Under the pieces are notes generated by a model. It was given only the letters and a program-made list of their open reading frames with translations, made no database searches and was not told the DNA's origin. From positions 88,316-152,315 of the forward strand of contig JAIYAP010000033.1 in NCBI GenBank assembly GCA_027488935.1: a stretch of DNA of 64,000 bases. Reading direction: 5' to 3'. How positions within the stretch are numbered: the first letter of the stretch is position 1; each line of letters starts with the position of its first letter. Origin of the DNA: Saprospiraceae bacterium (GTDB lineage Bacteria > Bacteroidota > Bacteroidia > Chitinophagales > Saprospiraceae). Shown here in pieces: positions 17,494-27,468 of this stretch. The position numbers and the translations under genes were made by a program.

Positions 17494-20079
17494 ATGAATA
17501 AGAAATTTTCTCCGGTAGTCAAACAAATCATCAACCAAAGCGGCCAGGAAGCCCGGCGCTTGGGGCATGATTACATTGGCGCGGAACACCTCTTGCTGGG
17601 CATTATCTCCGAACGCGACAGTTTGCCAGTTCGGGTACTGGATGCTTTACTGGTGGATGTGCATGAACTGAAGAAGCGCCTCGAACGTGCCATTCCCCGA
17701 TACAGCGCCTACCCGCCTGCAGAAAACCTGTTTATTGGTGAGTTCCAGGTCACCACCCAGGTGCAACGCGTTTTGAAAGTGACCTTCTTAGAGGCAAAAA
17801 TGATGAAGTGTGAGGAGATCTATCCTGAGCATCTCATGCTTTCATTGCTCAAACATTCTGACACCACAGCCACCCGGCTGTTAAACGAGTACGACGTGGA
17901 CTACGAATCATTTAAAAAAGAACTTGAATACGTGCGTTCGGAACAAGACTTAGCGCATCCTAATTTATTCAACCAAACGCCCTCTGAAGGATCTGGCGAA
18001 TACGAAGAAGAGGAAGATCGCAGCGGCTTTCGCGCTGGCCAAAAAGGTCAACCCAAAAGCCGTACCCCTGTGCTGGACAACTTCGGCCGCGATATCACCA
18101 AATTGGCAGAGGAAAACAAACTGGACCCCATCATCGGTCGTGAAACCGAAATTGAACGGGTAAGCCAAATTCTGAGCCGCCGCAAAAAGAACAACCCAAT
18201 TCTGATTGGCGAACCTGGTGTGGGTAAAACCGCCATTGTGGAAGGCTTGGCCCTGCGCATCATGCAGAAAAAAGTGAGCCGCACGCTGTTCAATAAACGC
18301 ATCGTGATGCTGGATCTGGCTGCTTTAGTAGCTGGTACCAAATACCGCGGTCAGTTTGAAGAACGGATTAAAGCCATCATGAACGAGCTGGAGAAAAGCC
18401 GTGATGTCATCCTGTTTATCGATGAAATTCACACCATTGTAGGTGCTGGTGGCGCAACTGGTTCGCTTGACGCCTCTAATATATTCAAACCAGCCCTGGC
18501 ACGCGGCGAACTCCAATGCATCGGAGCCTCTACTTTGGATGAATATCGTCAATATATTGAAAAAGACGGCGCACTGGATCGCCGCTTTCAAAAAGTGATG
18601 GTGGAGCCACCAAGTCAGGAGGATACCATTCATATTTTGCGCAATATTCAACCCAAATACGAAGAGTTTCACAACGTTATTTACTCTGAAGAGGCCATCA
18701 AAGCTTGTGTGCGCTTGAGTGATCGGTACATTACCGACCGTTTCTTGCCCGATAAAGCCATTGATGTATTGGATGAAGTAGGTGCGCGCGTTCACTTGAA
18801 AAACATTGTGGTTCCAAAGCATATTGAAGAACTCGAACTCAAAATTGAGGAACTCAAAGAGCAGAAAAACCAGGCAGTGAAAAATCAGCAATATGAAGAT
18901 GCTGCTAACCTGCGCGATCAGGAAAGCAAATTGGTGCGTCAGCTGGAGTTTTCAAAAGTTGAATGGGAAGAAGAAAGTAAAACCCGCCGTTTCCCGGTTG
19001 AAGAAGATGATATTGCAGAAGTAGTCGCGATGATGACCGGTATTCCGGTGCGCAAAGTGGCCCAAAGCGAAAGCAAAAAATTGGTGACCATGGGCGATGA
19101 CCTCAAAAAAATGGTCATTGGACAAGATGAAGCAATCGCCAAAATATCCAAAGCCATCCAGCGTAACCGCGTGGGTTTGAAGGATCCTAAGAAACCAATC
19201 GGTTCGTTCATTTTCCTTGGACCAACCGGTGTAGGTAAAACAGAACTGGCGCGCGCGCTTGCACGCTACCTGTTTGATTCAGAAGATGCCTTGATTCGCA
19301 TTGATATGTCGGAATACATGGAGAAATTTACGGTAAGCCGTTTAATCGGTGCCCCTCCAGGGTATGTTGGGTATGAAGAAGGCGGCCAATTGACTGAAAA
19401 AGTGCGTCGGAAGCCGTATTCTGTGGTATTGCTCGACGAAATTGAAAAGGCGCACCCTGATGTGTATAATATTTTGTTGCAAGTGCTGGATGATGGACAA
19501 TTGACCGATGGCCTGGGCCGTAAAGTTGATTTTAAAAATACCATCATCATCATGACCTCTAATATTGGTGCACGCCAATTGAAAGATTTTGGACAGGGTG
19601 TAGGCTTTAATACCAAAGCGCGTCAGGAAGCAGCAGAGGAAAACAGCAAAACTGTAGTTCAAAATGCCCTGAAACGCACCTTCTCGCCCGAGTTTTTGAA
19701 CCGGGTGGATGATGTGCTGGTGTTCAATAGCCTGGGTCGGGAGGAAATCTTTAGCATCATTGACAACGCTTTGGGCAGTTTGATGAAACGTCTGGATGGT
19801 TTGAAATTCACCCTGACGCTTTCAGAAGATGCAAAAGAATTTGTTGCTGAAAAAGGGTACGATCCGCAGTTTGGCGCGCGTCCATTGCACCGGGCGATTC
19901 AGAAATATGTGGAAGATCCGCTGGCAGAGTTTATTTTGAATGAAAGTCCATCGGAAGGAGCCGTTATGGTTGCCACGCTGAATGAAGCAAAAGATGCGAT
20001 TTTGATTACTTATGCTACGGAAGCAGATGCAAGTGGTGAAGCAACAACGCCGAAGGAGAATACGGAAAGCGCTGGTTAA
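17494..20079 (+). CDS. clpC: ATP-dependent Clp protease ATP-binding subunit ClpC
   Basis: An 861-residue Hsp100 unfoldase. It has an N-terminal double Clp repeat (residues 1-145) and a first AAA+ domain with Walker A GEPGVGKT and Walker [13 protein letters not shown]-type middle region ([15 protein letters not shown]) and a second AAA+ domain with GPTGVGKT and [14 protein letters not shown] follow. A C-terminal D2-small domain is present. It unfolds substrates and feeds them to ClpP in general protein quality control. The acidic/hydrophilic linker at residues 150-190 and the short Glu/Thr-rich tail are typical of Bacteroidota. It is monocistronic: a large regulatory region precedes it and a strong terminator follows. 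Confidence 0.96.
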   Translation: MNKKFSPVVKQIINQSGQEARRLGHDYIGAEHLLLGIISERDSLPVRVLDALLVDVHELKKRLERAIPRYSAYPPAENLFIGEFQVTTQVQRVLKVTFLEAKMMKCEEIYPEHLMLSLLKHSDTTATRLLNEYDVDYESFKKELEYVRSEQDLAHPNLFNQTPSEGSGEYEEEEDRSGFRAGQKGQPKSRTPVLDNFGRDITKLAEENKLDPIIGRETEIERVSQILSRRKKNNPILIGEPGVGKTAIVEGLALRIMQKKVSRTLFNKRIVMLDLAALVAGTKYRGQFEERIKAIMNELEKSRDVILFIDEIHTIVGAGGATGSLDASNIFKPALARGELQCIGASTLDEYRQYIEKDGALDRRFQKVMVEPPSQEDTIHILRNIQPKYEEFHNVIYSEEAIKACVRLSDRYITDRFLPDKAIDVLDEVGARVHLKNIVVPKHIEELELKIEELKEQKNQAVKNQQYEDAANLRDQESKLVRQLEFSKVEWEEESKTRRFPVEEDDIAEVVAMMTGIPVRKVAQSESKKLVTMGDDLKKMVIGQDEAIAKISKAIQRNRVGLKDPKKPIGSFIFLGPTGVGKTELARALARYLFDSEDALIRIDMSEYMEKFTVSRLIGAPPGYVGYEEGGQLTEKVRRKPYSVVLLDEIEKAHPDVYNILLQVLDDGQLTDGLGRKVDFKNTIIIMTSNIGARQLKDFGQGVGFNTKARQEAAEENSKTVVQNALKRTFSPEFLNRVDDVLVFNSLGREEIFSIIDNALGSLMKRLDGLKFTLTLSEDAKEFVAEKGYDPQFGARPLHRAIQKYVEDPLAEFILNESPSEGAVMVATLNEAKDAILITYATEADASGEATTPKENTESAG

Positions 20080-20111
20080 AACATGTGAACAGTTTAAAGT
20101 CAAATATTTGG

Positions 20112-20144
20112 GGGAAATCGGTGTTGAGCCGGTTTCCCTTTTTT
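20112..20144 (+). terminator. Rho-independent terminator after clpC
   Basis: GGGAAATCGG (20112-20121) pairs with CCGGTTTCCC (20129-20138) with one G-U, followed by six T. Confidence 0.85.
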
Positions 20145-20296
20145 AATAATAGTCAACGCAAAGTGGTTATGAAAACAGATGGCATCTAATCCATTGAAAA
20201 TCAATTTTTATCCATCCATCCCTCAAATCCATTTAAATCTGGGTATATATTAGGCATGAAAATTGAACATGGTTAAAAGTATTCATACCAAACACT

Positions 20297-22201
20297 ATGG
20301 CTCTCCAACTCTGCCGGACCTTTCCATTATTCGGGGCATTTGCTTTTATATTCTTGCTGCCACGCATTTTGTGTGCACAAGCCAATCCTGTAATTCAGGT
20401 CGATTCCAATTTTATCTCTCAATTGGTATTGGCTGAAAGGCTGAAAGATCCGGAGCAAAACCTGGAAATCAACGCAGTGATGTCTGCACCTTTTGAGGAT
20501 TTGTTTGCCTTGGAAACAAGTCCGCACATGGCTTTTGGTTTTGATGACTCACGTTGGTGGCTGCGGTTTCGTTTTTATAACCATGAGGATCGCCCGCGCA
20601 CCTTGATATTGCGTTTGAACCGAAAAAACTTTGATGAGTTTAAATTATGGCAAAAAACGGAGCGAACGAGCATCCGTTCGGTCGGTGAAGTGGGGCATTT
20701 ATTTGAAGATGATCGATTTGTCTTGATTAATGGTTATTATTTTGCGGTGACCCTTCAACCCGGCATGAATGAATTTTGGGCAAAATGTCGCAATGAAATT
20801 GGTTCTATGCACCTTACTTTGAGTTTGCAGACGCCCGAAAACTTTGCCGTTTTTAGCCGACAGTCGAGCGTGGCGTATGGGGTGTTTTTGGGCATTATGA
20901 TGTTGTCGCTGTTTTTTAGTGCCGTGATGCTGTATTATTACCGCGGCTCCTTGTATTTGTTGTACACCGCCTATATTGTCAGTATTTTGATGCGGGAAGC
21001 GTATTACAATTCCTCCGATTTTGATTTATTCCCCGTATTTCAGCGGTATTGTACGACCATTTTAATCGCAGCAACTTACTCGGCATTATTTCGAAGGTTT
21101 TTGCGCATCTGGGAGTATTTTCCGCGATTGGATAAATTGATTCAGGTTTATTCGTGGCTGGCATTTACCTGTACGTTGGTGGTGTGGGGGTTGGTCCAAA
21201 CAGATCAACGGATGTTCATTCGGATAATATTGCAAACGGCGAATGTTTTTAATTTGGTTTTTATCGCCATGGCCATTGGGGTAACCCTGATTATTTTCAA
21301 ACGTAGTGCCCAAGCTCGGATCATGGTATTGGGGTCTATTCCCTTAGCACTTGCGTTTACGGTCATTTCTTTGCGTAATTTGAGTTTGATGCCCAATTAT
21401 CCCATGATTCAATTTTTGGTATTAATTGGTTTTATTATTGAAGTTTTGGTCATTGCCTTCACCTTCACACGTTGGTATCGTCATGTGGAAATAGACCGTA
21501 ATTTTTTAAAGTTGCGTATTTCGGTGGAGGCGCAAGAAAAACAAATTGCGGTGCAAGCAGCGGAGCAGCGCGTAAAAGACCGTATTGCACGCGATTTGCA
21601 CGATGATGTGGCGGCCAGTATGTCAGGTATCCGAATTTTAAGTCAGGTGGCTATTCGACAGGCAGATGATAAAGCACAGCATATCTCGCCTTTATTGCAT
21701 CAAATTTCCCGCAGTGCGCAGGCAACACTGGATGGCCTCAGCGATATTATTTGGGCTATTAACCCCCATACGGATTATTTAAATGATGTTGCCGACCGTA
21801 TTCGAGATTATGCAGTGCGCACGCTTGAAGTACATGAGATTGACTATCAATTGGATATATCACGAAACTTGCCAGCATTGGACCTGGATGTGGAAGCGCG
21901 GCGCAATATCTACCTGATTTTTAAAGAGTCGGTTAATAATGTTTTAAAACACAGTCAATGTAAAAAACTGGAGATAAAGCTCCTGGTTGCAGATGGGTTT
22001 ATGTCGTTGATTTTGGTGGATGACGGTGTAGGATTTGATATGCAAACGGTACAACGCGGCCATGGGCTGGATAACCTGGAAAAACGTTCCATAGACATCG
22101 GTGGCAGCGTACACATAACATCGTCGCCAGGTATGGGTACCCGGATTGAATTTCGGTTGCCCTTGTCGGAAGTGCGGGTATTACCAGTGGAAGGGAAATA
22201 A
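20297..22201 (+). CDS. 7TMR-DISM sensor histidine kinase (NarL/DesK-type)
   Basis: A 634-residue membrane sensor. Residues 1-27 are a signal peptide (ends LCAQA). A periplasmic 7TMR-DISMED2-like beta domain spans about 45-185 (DDSRWWLRFRFYN...FWAKC), and seven hydrophobic segments lie at roughly 195-400. A coiled segment, a HisKA_3 domain with His435 in ARDLHDDVAASM, and a HATPase_c domain (ESVNNVLKHS, DDGVGFD, GHGLDNLEKR) follow. Such kinases usually pair with a LuxR/NarL-type response regulator; none is adjacent, so it is an orphan here. The periplasmic domain family is thought to bind carbohydrates or other small ligands; the ligand is unknown. A bidirectional terminator follows immediately. 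Confidence 0.93.
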   Translation: MALQLCRTFPLFGAFAFIFLLPRILCAQANPVIQVDSNFISQLVLAERLKDPEQNLEINAVMSAPFEDLFALETSPHMAFGFDDSRWWLRFRFYNHEDRPRTLILRLNRKNFDEFKLWQKTERTSIRSVGEVGHLFEDDRFVLINGYYFAVTLQPGMNEFWAKCRNEIGSMHLTLSLQTPENFAVFSRQSSVAYGVFLGIMMLSLFFSAVMLYYYRGSLYLLYTAYIVSILMREAYYNSSDFDLFPVFQRYCTTILIAATYSALFRRFLRIWEYFPRLDKLIQVYSWLAFTCTLVVWGLVQTDQRMFIRIILQTANVFNLVFIAMAIGVTLIIFKRSAQARIMVLGSIPLALAFTVISLRNLSLMPNYPMIQFLVLIGFIIEVLVIAFTFTRWYRHVEIDRNFLKLRISVEAQEKQIAVQAAEQRVKDRIARDLHDDVAASMSGIRILSQVAIRQADDKAQHISPLLHQISRSAQATLDGLSDIIWAINPHTDYLNDVADRIRDYAVRTLEVHEIDYQLDISRNLPALDLDVEARRNIYLIFKESVNNVLKHSQCKKLEIKLLVADGFMSLILVDDGVGFDMQTVQRGHGLDNLEKRSIDIGGSVHITSSPGMGTRIEFRLPLSEVRVLPVEGK

Positions 22202-22240
22202 AAAAGGTGTCATCTCCATGGAAGAGATGACACCTTTTTT
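22201..22240. terminator. Bidirectional rho-independent terminator
   Basis: A perfect 12-bp stem AGGTGTCATCTC (22205-22216) / GAGATGACACCT (22224-22235), 7-nt loop, A run on the left and T run on the right. It serves both the histidine kinase and the convergent DUF2911 gene. The stem text GGTGTCATCTC also occurs in the tandem repeat at the window end. Confidence 0.9.
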
Positions 22241-22256
22241 ATTATTTCAAGATATA

Positions 22257-23108
22257 TTACATTTTTTTCTTCCACTCCGCGATCGACTTATCGTTCATGC
22301 GTGGGTAGTCGGTATTGCTGTCAATTTTAGCCAATTCCGTGCTGCGTTCTGCTGCTGCGATCGCGTCTTTGTAGCGACCCAATTCAGCAAGGATGAGTGC
22401 TTTTGTGCGCACCATGTAAAATTTCTCGCTTTTATCAAGCGCCATTTGGATCCAGGCCAATGCAACATTAAGGTCTTTCTTTTCTTCCAGGTAGTAGCGG
22501 GCAGCCTGGTAGTAGGTCGTTGCTGATGGGCCTTCCATTTGTGATTTGATATCGGACAATACCTTTGTATCGGTATCAACGGTCACTGGAATCACCAATT
22601 TAGTTAATTCCCAGCTCATTTCAACGTCGGCACCACTGTTTTTCAAGTTGCTGATGTTAAAAGTAAGGGTTTCAACTGTTTCTTTCAGCGCAACTGGTTT
22701 TACCATAAATTTTACGGCTACATCATTTTCGGTGAAGTCTTTACCAGGCACACCCCAAAAATTAGTGTTTTTATATAAAATAACGGTCCATTCTTTTTCA
22801 CCAGGAATGGTGTACAAAGCATAAGTTCCAGCCGCAAGTTCGCTGCCATTTACTTTAACTTTGTCGCTGAAAGTTACTTTGGTAGAGGCGTTGGCGCCGG
22901 TGCGCCACATTTCACCGAATGGAACGAGTTCGCCGAAAATTTTGCGGCCTTTGGTGCTTGGGCGTGAGTACTCAATATCCATTTTAACCAAACCGAACTC
23001 CTGGGAAATTTTTCCAGTTGGGCTAGGCGATGGGGTTTTGATTTGAGCGAAAGAAGTGGTGCATGCCAAAAGGAATGCAAGGGTTGAAAGGATGACTAAT
23101 TTTTGCAT
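22257..23108 (-). CDS. DUF2911 domain protein, exported, with C-terminal TPR-like helices
   Basis: A 283-residue protein with a signal peptide (residues 1-21, ending FAQ). Residues 25-170 match DUF2911: VKMDIEYSRPSTKGRKIFG, LVPFGEMWRTGANASTK, LAAGTYALYTIP and WTVILYKN. The remaining C-terminal helices (ATTYYQAARYYLEEKKDLNVAL...) look like a short TPR array. DUF2911 proteins are abundant in Bacteroidota and have no established function; they are presumed periplasmic. Own promoter element upstream (23161-23168), and a shared terminator at the 3' end with the histidine kinase. An inverted repeat TAGAAC/GTTCTA lies in the leader around 23133-23152. Confidence 0.9.
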   Translation of the reverse strand: MQKLVILSTLAFLLACTTSFAQIKTPSPSPTGKISQEFGLVKMDIEYSRPSTKGRKIFGELVPFGEMWRTGANASTKVTFSDKVKVNGSELAAGTYALYTIPGEKEWTVILYKNTNFWGVPGKDFTENDVAVKFMVKPVALKETVETLTFNISNLKNSGADVEMSWELTKLVIPVTVDTDTKVLSDIKSQMEGPSATTYYQAARYYLEEKKDLNVALAWIQMALDKSEKFYMVRTKALILAELGRYKDAIAAAERSTELAKIDSNTDYPRMNDKSIAEWKKKM

Positions 23109-23160
23109 GATGTTGGTTTATAATTTTGACAATAGAACGTATGAATGTTCTAAAGGTTGG

Positions 23161-23168
23161 CAAATGTA
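23161..23168 (-). promoter_or_regulatory. -7 element for the DUF2911 gene
   Basis: Minus strand TACATTTG, an exact TAnnTTTG match, about 53 bp before the start codon. No -33 element sits at ideal spacing. Confidence 0.4.
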
Positions 23169-23276
23169 AACAGGTTTTTGATCAATTTTGGGGCAACCGC
23201 ATTTGGTTTTAAAGATTGAATACTTGGTTTTGGTCTAAAATTGAGGTTTTTAAATAATTTTAAGCAGTTTATTGCC

Positions 23277-23729
23277 ATGAAAATACATTATACTTGTTTG
23301 CCATTTGAGGCGCTTTCCGGCAGCGAATTGTATGAAATATTGGCTTTGCGGCAAGAGGTCTTTGTCGTTGAGCAAAACTGCCCTTACCTGGATTGCGACG
23401 GGAAGGACCTCGTTTCCTGGCATTTATTAGGACGAGATGCGGGGGGCAAACTGGTGGTGTACACGCGTTTGATTCCTGCAGGGGTATCTTATCCGGCCTA
23501 TCTTTCCATTGGACGGGTCGTTAGCGCGCCCTCTGTGCGTGGGATGGGTGCTGGCCGTGATTTGATGCTTAAGAGCATTGAAATGACACGCCATTTATTT
23601 GGAAATCAGCCGATTAAAATTGGCGCCCAGACCTATTTATTGGCATTTTATACAAGTTTGGGCTTTCAATCTACGGGCGAGGAATACCTGGAAGACGGCA
23701 TTCCGCATACGAAAATGTTTTTACGTTAG
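23277..23729 (+). CDS. GNAT family N-acetyltransferase (ElaA-like)
   Basis: A 150-residue protein that aligns over its length with ElaA: LYEILALRQEVFVVEQ.CPY.D.DG.D near the start, the acetyl-CoA-binding strand IGRVVSAPSVRGMGAGRDLM, and a C-terminal YTSLGF..TGEEYLEDGIPH. It would transfer an acetyl group from acetyl-CoA to an unknown amine. ATG 23277 is chosen; the frame is open from a TTG at 23241, but the ElaA domain begins at the ATG. Its last 9 bp overlap the end of the convergent tocopherol-cyclase-like gene. Confidence 0.88.
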   Translation: MKIHYTCLPFEALSGSELYEILALRQEVFVVEQNCPYLDCDGKDLVSWHLLGRDAGGKLVVYTRLIPAGVSYPAYLSIGRVVSAPSVRGMGAGRDLMLKSIEMTRHLFGNQPIKIGAQTYLLAFYTSLGFQSTGEEYLEDGIPHTKMFLR

Positions 23730-24689
23730 AGACGAAACCTCCCCGGCCAATTCCAGGCCGGAAGTGCTACTGCGGCCTTCGAAAATGCGTTTCCCTTTGT
23801 GTATCAACTCCACGTGTAGATGCGCCTGCAAGCTTTCATTGATTTTTCCGGTCATCGCACCTGATAAGGGTGATATCAGGGCGGTTCCTTCCGATTGTTG
23901 GGCATGGATTTGCAAAGTTTGACCAGGACCGGTAAATACCAGGGTGACCTGATCGTCTGCAATTTCCAAATGTTTGGTTGCCCCCGTGTAGGTAGCAAAA
24001 CGAAACAAACGACCTTCCAGCCAAAAACCACTGATAAATCCGATAAAATGGCTGTTGAGCCAAGGAATATGGGCCACGGAAGCAATTAAAGAGGCTTGCT
24101 CATTGGAATCAAAATGGTTGCTTTGCATCCATACATAGGCCTTCGGAAAAGATTGGCCCCAGTCTTTTTCAATATAACCTTTGCCGCCCTGGAAGTCATA
24201 CACCACCCCGTTGTGTTCCAAACTGCCTTGTAAGGTGTGGTGCATACTTACAATACCATGAAAACACTCCATAAATGGTACAAAAGAAAACCAGCCCATA
24301 ATACCGGGTGCGCCCAGCATTTTTGGCCAGGGCTGTGTATTTATAAATTGAATATGCCCTTTTGTTTCGGGTAAGTTGAGGGTCATTTCTTGGGCCGAAA
24401 ACGCATTATTGCCCAGTTTAAGTGCAAAATGCCGCAATGCCGGCTGAAACTCATCTGCATGAAACTGGTAATATTTGGCCTGGTTGGCCGTGCCATCCAT
24501 CACTTGAATAAAGGCATGTTGATTGCCCTCCGCATCCATGGAGATCCCGGGAATAATGGCCAAAGCCTGTTTTTGATCGGCAGTGACCAGTTTGAAGTAC
24601 CAACCCTCAAAATAATTACGGGTTTTGCCCCAGCCGTGGTATTGATCTGGATGCCAGGTCGCGTGTAAGCGATTTAAAAAGTGGGACAT
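23721..24689 (-). CDS. Tocopherol cyclase-like (TocC family) protein
   Basis: A 322-residue protein resembling the Tocopherol_cycl family: HGWGKTRNYFEGWYFKL at the N-terminus, AIIPGIS, GWFSFVPFMEC.HGIVSM and the GGKGYIEKDWG motif, with many tryptophans across a predicted beta-sandwich. Plant and cyanobacterial VTE1 close the chromanol ring of vitamin E. Bacteroidota and Firmicutes homologues occur in organisms that do not make tocopherol, so the true substrate is unknown; a lipocalin-like or lipid-modifying role is possible. It has no signal peptide. aroC lies 12 bp upstream on the same strand, so transcription may continue from it. Confidence 0.82.
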   Translation of the reverse strand: MSHFLNRLHATWHPDQYHGWGKTRNYFEGWYFKLVTADQKQALAIIPGISMDAEGNQHAFIQVMDGTANQAKYYQFHADEFQPALRHFALKLGNNAFSAQEMTLNLPETKGHIQFINTQPWPKMLGAPGIMGWFSFVPFMECFHGIVSMHHTLQGSLEHNGVVYDFQGGKGYIEKDWGQSFPKAYVWMQSNHFDSNEQASLIASVAHIPWLNSHFIGFISGFWLEGRLFRFATYTGATKHLEIADDQVTLVFTGPGQTLQIHAQQSEGTALISPLSGAMTGKINESLQAHLHVELIHKGKRIFEGRSSTSGLELAGEVSSLT

Positions 24690-24701
24690 GGTAGGTTTAT
24701 T

Positions 24702-25787
24702 TTAGGCTAAGGTACGAAATCGCAGCCAATGATCGGCTAAAACCAGTGCAGCCATTGCTTCCACGATCGGAACCGCACGCGGTACGACACAAGGGTCATG
24801 CCGTCCTTTTCCTGTTACTGTCACGGGCATCCCATGTTCGTCGACCGAATCTTGGGCCTGCATAATCGTCGCGACCGGTTTGAACGCAACCCGGAAATAA
24901 ATATCCATGCCATTGGAGATGCCTCCCTGAATGCCACCGGAATAATTTGTCTTTGTTTGAAGCGGCGCTCCGAGTGTATCAGGAACTATAAACTGGTCGT
25001 TGTGTTCGGAGCCGGTCATGGCAACTCCGGCAAAGCCCGACCCATATTCAAATCCTTTTGCAGCATTGATACTGAGCATCGCTTTCCCCAAATCGGCGTG
25101 TAATTTGTCAAAAACCGGTTCGCCCAGGCCGGGTGGACAACCTGTAACTACACAAGACACCACGCCCCCAATCGTATCACCCGCTTTTTTGATTTTTTTG
25201 ATCAAATCAATCATTTGGGCTGCCATAGAAAGGTCGGGACAGCGCACTTCAGTGGATTCCGTGAGGCTTAGATCCAGTGCTTGATAGGGTAGGGGTAAGG
25301 CAAGCGCGCCTACCTGACTCACATAAGCCTGAACGGAAATACCTTGTTGTTGAAGGATTAGTTTGGCAAGGGCGCCTGCAGCCACCCTGGCGGCTGTTTC
25401 GCGCGCGCTGGAGCGTCCGCCCCCGCGATAATCGCGAAAACCATATTTAGCCTGCCAGGTATAATCCGCATGACTCGGCCGGTAAGCCGCTGCAATATGA
25501 TCGTAATCCTTAGAACGTTGGTCCTCATTCGGAATCAGCATGGCAATGGGTGTGCCGGTCGTTTTGCCTTGAAAAATACCACTGAGTATTTGGACCGTAT
25601 CACTTTCCTTGCGTTGGGTAACGATTGCGCTTTGTCCGGGCCTTCTACGGTCGAGTTCGTGTTGAATAAAATCGAGCGACAATGGGATACCGGGGGGACA
25701 ACCGTCAATAATACAACCGATTGCGGAGCCATGGGATTCTCCAAAAGTGCTGACGCGGAAAATAGTGCCAAAAGTGTTGCCTGCCAT
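24702..25787 (-). CDS. aroC: Chorismate synthase
   Basis: A 361-residue enzyme. It removes phosphate from EPSP to give chorismate, the last shikimate step, using reduced FMN. Motifs: [18 protein letters not shown] at the N-terminus (family signature 1), RPSHADYT, the [11 protein letters not shown] loop (signature 3), and [18 protein letters not shown] near the end. ATG 25787 places the MAGNTFG start exactly; the frame opens further upstream (to 25898), but that would overlap the preceding thioredoxin gene. The gap to that gene is 31 bp, so they probably share the promoter at 26689-26720. The CDS holds a 13-nt palindrome around 25425. Confidence 0.97.
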   Translation of the reverse strand: MAGNTFGTIFRVSTFGESHGSAIGCIIDGCPPGIPLSLDFIQHELDRRRPGQSAIVTQRKESDTVQILSGIFQGKTTGTPIAMLIPNEDQRSKDYDHIAAAYRPSHADYTWQAKYGFRDYRGGGRSSARETAARVAAGALAKLILQQQGISVQAYVSQVGALALPLPYQALDLSLTESTEVRCPDLSMAAQMIDLIKKIKKAGDTIGGVVSCVVTGCPPGLGEPVFDKLHADLGKAMLSINAAKGFEYGSGFAGVAMTGSEHNDQFIVPDTLGAPLQTKTNYSGGIQGGISNGMDIYFRVAFKPVATIMQAQDSVDEHGMPVTVTGKGRHDPCVVPRAVPIVEAMAALVLADHWLRFRTLA

Positions 25788-25818
25788 GCTGCAAAGTAAC
25801 GGGAAAAATGCCGGTTCC

Positions 25819-26655
25819 CTATTTACCGCCCGATTTGGCGCTGGTAAATTTCTTTTCGTAGGTTTCCCAAGGAGTTGTCCGGTGGCTGTTGGTGCCAAAA
25901 TAATTGAGAATGGCCTCTAACTTACCAGCATCCAGATAGCCGCCTAAGGACTGAATGGTATTCATGCTTTCGTCTAAAAACACCACCGTTGGAAAACTCA
26001 AACGGTTGTTGAGCCATTCGGCAGCAAGTTCATGGCAACCGCGACCGCCATTCTTTTTGAAATGGTAGGTTTTGTTCTTAAACAGAATATCATTCGTTTG
26101 TTCCGCATTAAACTTTACCGGATAAAAATGTTCATTTAGGTAGGTTGCTACCGATGGATTAATAAAAGTAGTAGAATCCATGTGTTTACACCAGCCACAC
26201 CAATCGGTGCATACATCAATAAAAATTTTTCTTTTTTCGGTTTTGCTTTTTTCTACGGCTTCTTCAATGGTCATCCAGTTTACCTTGCCAACGGCTTTTT
26301 TGGCGAGTGTTGGTGCATTTTTGCCCGCATTGTTCGCAACTTTGGTCGTTTTGCTGCCCGTATTTGTGGCTGCGGGCCGGCCATTTAAGGGGCGCGGCGC
26401 ATAGGTGCTGGGGGTAGTTTGTGCCTGAATGCCGTTGTTTTCGGAAGGGCGTGGATTGGGTGCAGTTGTTTTGCGTACCGTTCCGGGATTTGCAGGTTGA
26501 GTGGCCGTGGTGGTAGAGCGGGATTGTGATGCCGGCGTAAGATTAGCGCTGGATTTTGCCCGGGGTGCAACAGATGTGTTGGCACGGCCGCCATTTTGGG
26601 CGCGGCCTTGGCCAGCGCAGCAAATGATTAAAGCAAATAAAAGGAAATTGCGCAT
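25819..26655 (-). CDS. Exported thioredoxin-like protein with a long low-complexity linker
   Basis: A 278-residue protein with a signal peptide ([20 protein letters not shown]), then about 115 residues rich in Ser, Thr, Pro, Ala and Asn. A thioredoxin-fold domain follows (residues 130-260) with the redox motif CGWC preceded by DVCTDW and a cis-proline in SFPTVVFLD. The domain is of the DUF255/thioredoxin_7 kind that reduces or isomerises disulfides in the periplasm. The linker probably tethers it to the envelope at a distance. The start at 26655 rather than 26691 is supported by a promoter whose -7 element covers 26689-26696. aroC follows 31 bp downstream; there is no obvious functional link. 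Confidence 0.85.
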   Translation of the reverse strand: MRNFLLFALIICCAGQGRAQNGGRANTSVAPRAKSSANLTPASQSRSTTTATQPANPGTVRKTTAPNPRPSENNGIQAQTTPSTYAPRPLNGRPAATNTGSKTTKVANNAGKNAPTLAKKAVGKVNWMTIEEAVEKSKTEKRKIFIDVCTDWCGWCKHMDSTTFINPSVATYLNEHFYPVKFNAEQTNDILFKNKTYHFKKNGGRGCHELAAEWLNNRLSFPTVVFLDESMNTIQSLGGYLDAGKLEAILNYFGTNSHRTTPWETYEKKFTSAKSGGK

Positions 26656-26688
26656 ATCACACGATTCGGTTCTGAAATTGATCATTAA

Positions 26689-26720
26689 CAAAAGTACTGC
26701 TCTTTAAACCTAAAAACAAA
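26689..26720 (-). promoter_or_regulatory. Promoter of the thioredoxin-like gene and aroC
   Basis: Minus strand TTTG (complement of 26717-26720), 20-bp spacer, TACTTTTG (complement of 26689-26696). This is one of the best matches in the window to the Bacteroidota consensus. Transcription would start near 26682, 27 bp before ATG 26655. Confidence 0.6.
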
Positions 26721-26766
26721 AGCATGGGGTGTGTGAAAGGCCGGTTTTAAAATAAGTTTAACCCTC

Positions 26767-27333
26767 TTAGTGCCATTTTTCAATTGCGCGGTATTCATAA
26801 CGGGTCATTTGCTCGAGCAGATCAGGAATTGTTTGAGCTACAACACAGAGATTGCGGTTTTCTTTTTTCAAAAAACCATGTTGAACCATATTGTCTAACA
26901 TTGCGATCAATGGGTCGTAATACCCGTTTACGTTGAGTAGGCCAACTGGTTTGCGGTACTGGTGGAGCTGAGCGAGTGTAAGCGATTCGAACAATTCGTC
27001 CATGGAGCCAAAACCGCCGGGCAGCGTAATCACGCCATCCGTACCTTTGATGAGCAAGGTACGTCGTTCGGCCATCGATTCGACCAGGATCATGTTTTTA
27101 ACCCCGGCGTGTCCCAGTTCCAGTTGATTGAGTTGCTCGGTGATCACGCCCGTAATGGGGCCGTTGTTGGCCAATACGGCGTCGGCAAGTATTCCCATGA
27201 GGCCAACGCTTCCCCCGCCAAAAACGACATGAATATTGCGTTCAGCCAGGGTTTTTCCCAACAAAGTGGCTTGTTCGGCAAAGTAGGGTTCAATGCCTTT
27301 GTTCGCACCGCAAAAGACGGCAATAGATTCCAT
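26767..27333 (-). CDS. LOG family protein (cytokinin riboside 5'-monophosphate phosphoribohydrolase-like)
   Basis: A 188-residue Rossmann-fold protein of the TIGR00730/LOG family. Motifs: FCGANKG at the N-terminus, VVFGGGSVGLMG, MAERRTLL, and the catalytic PGGFGSMDELFE (the PGGxGTxxE motif with Ser for Thr). LOG proteins split the N-glycosidic bond of adenosine-type nucleoside 5'-monophosphates; in non-plant bacteria they are often purine-nucleotide housekeeping hydrolases. Length is typical. It is divergent from the lipoprotein gene at 27469. Confidence 0.92.
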   Translation of the reverse strand: MESIAVFCGANKGIEPYFAEQATLLGKTLAERNIHVVFGGGSVGLMGILADAVLANNGPITGVITEQLNQLELGHAGVKNMILVESMAERRTLLIKGTDGVITLPGGFGSMDELFESLTLAQLHQYRKPVGLLNVNGYYDPLIAMLDNMVQHGFLKKENRNLCVVAQTIPDLLEQMTRYEYRAIEKWH

Positions 27334-27420
27334 GTAAAGGAAGTTGGATGGTTATGAAAATATTTTGGGGCTAATATCCGACAAGTGCGCAAACAAGTCC
27401 AGTTTTTTTTTCAAAGCCAT

Positions 27421-27428
27421 TACCTTTG
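27421..27428 (+). promoter_or_regulatory. -7 element for the 27469 lipoprotein gene
   Basis: TACCTTTG, exact TAnnTTTG match, 40 bp before ATG 27469. The -33 region is a T-run without a clear TTTG. Confidence 0.45.
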
Positions 27429-27468
27429 TATGTAAAACCATCTTTATTCATCCATACCGATTTACAAT

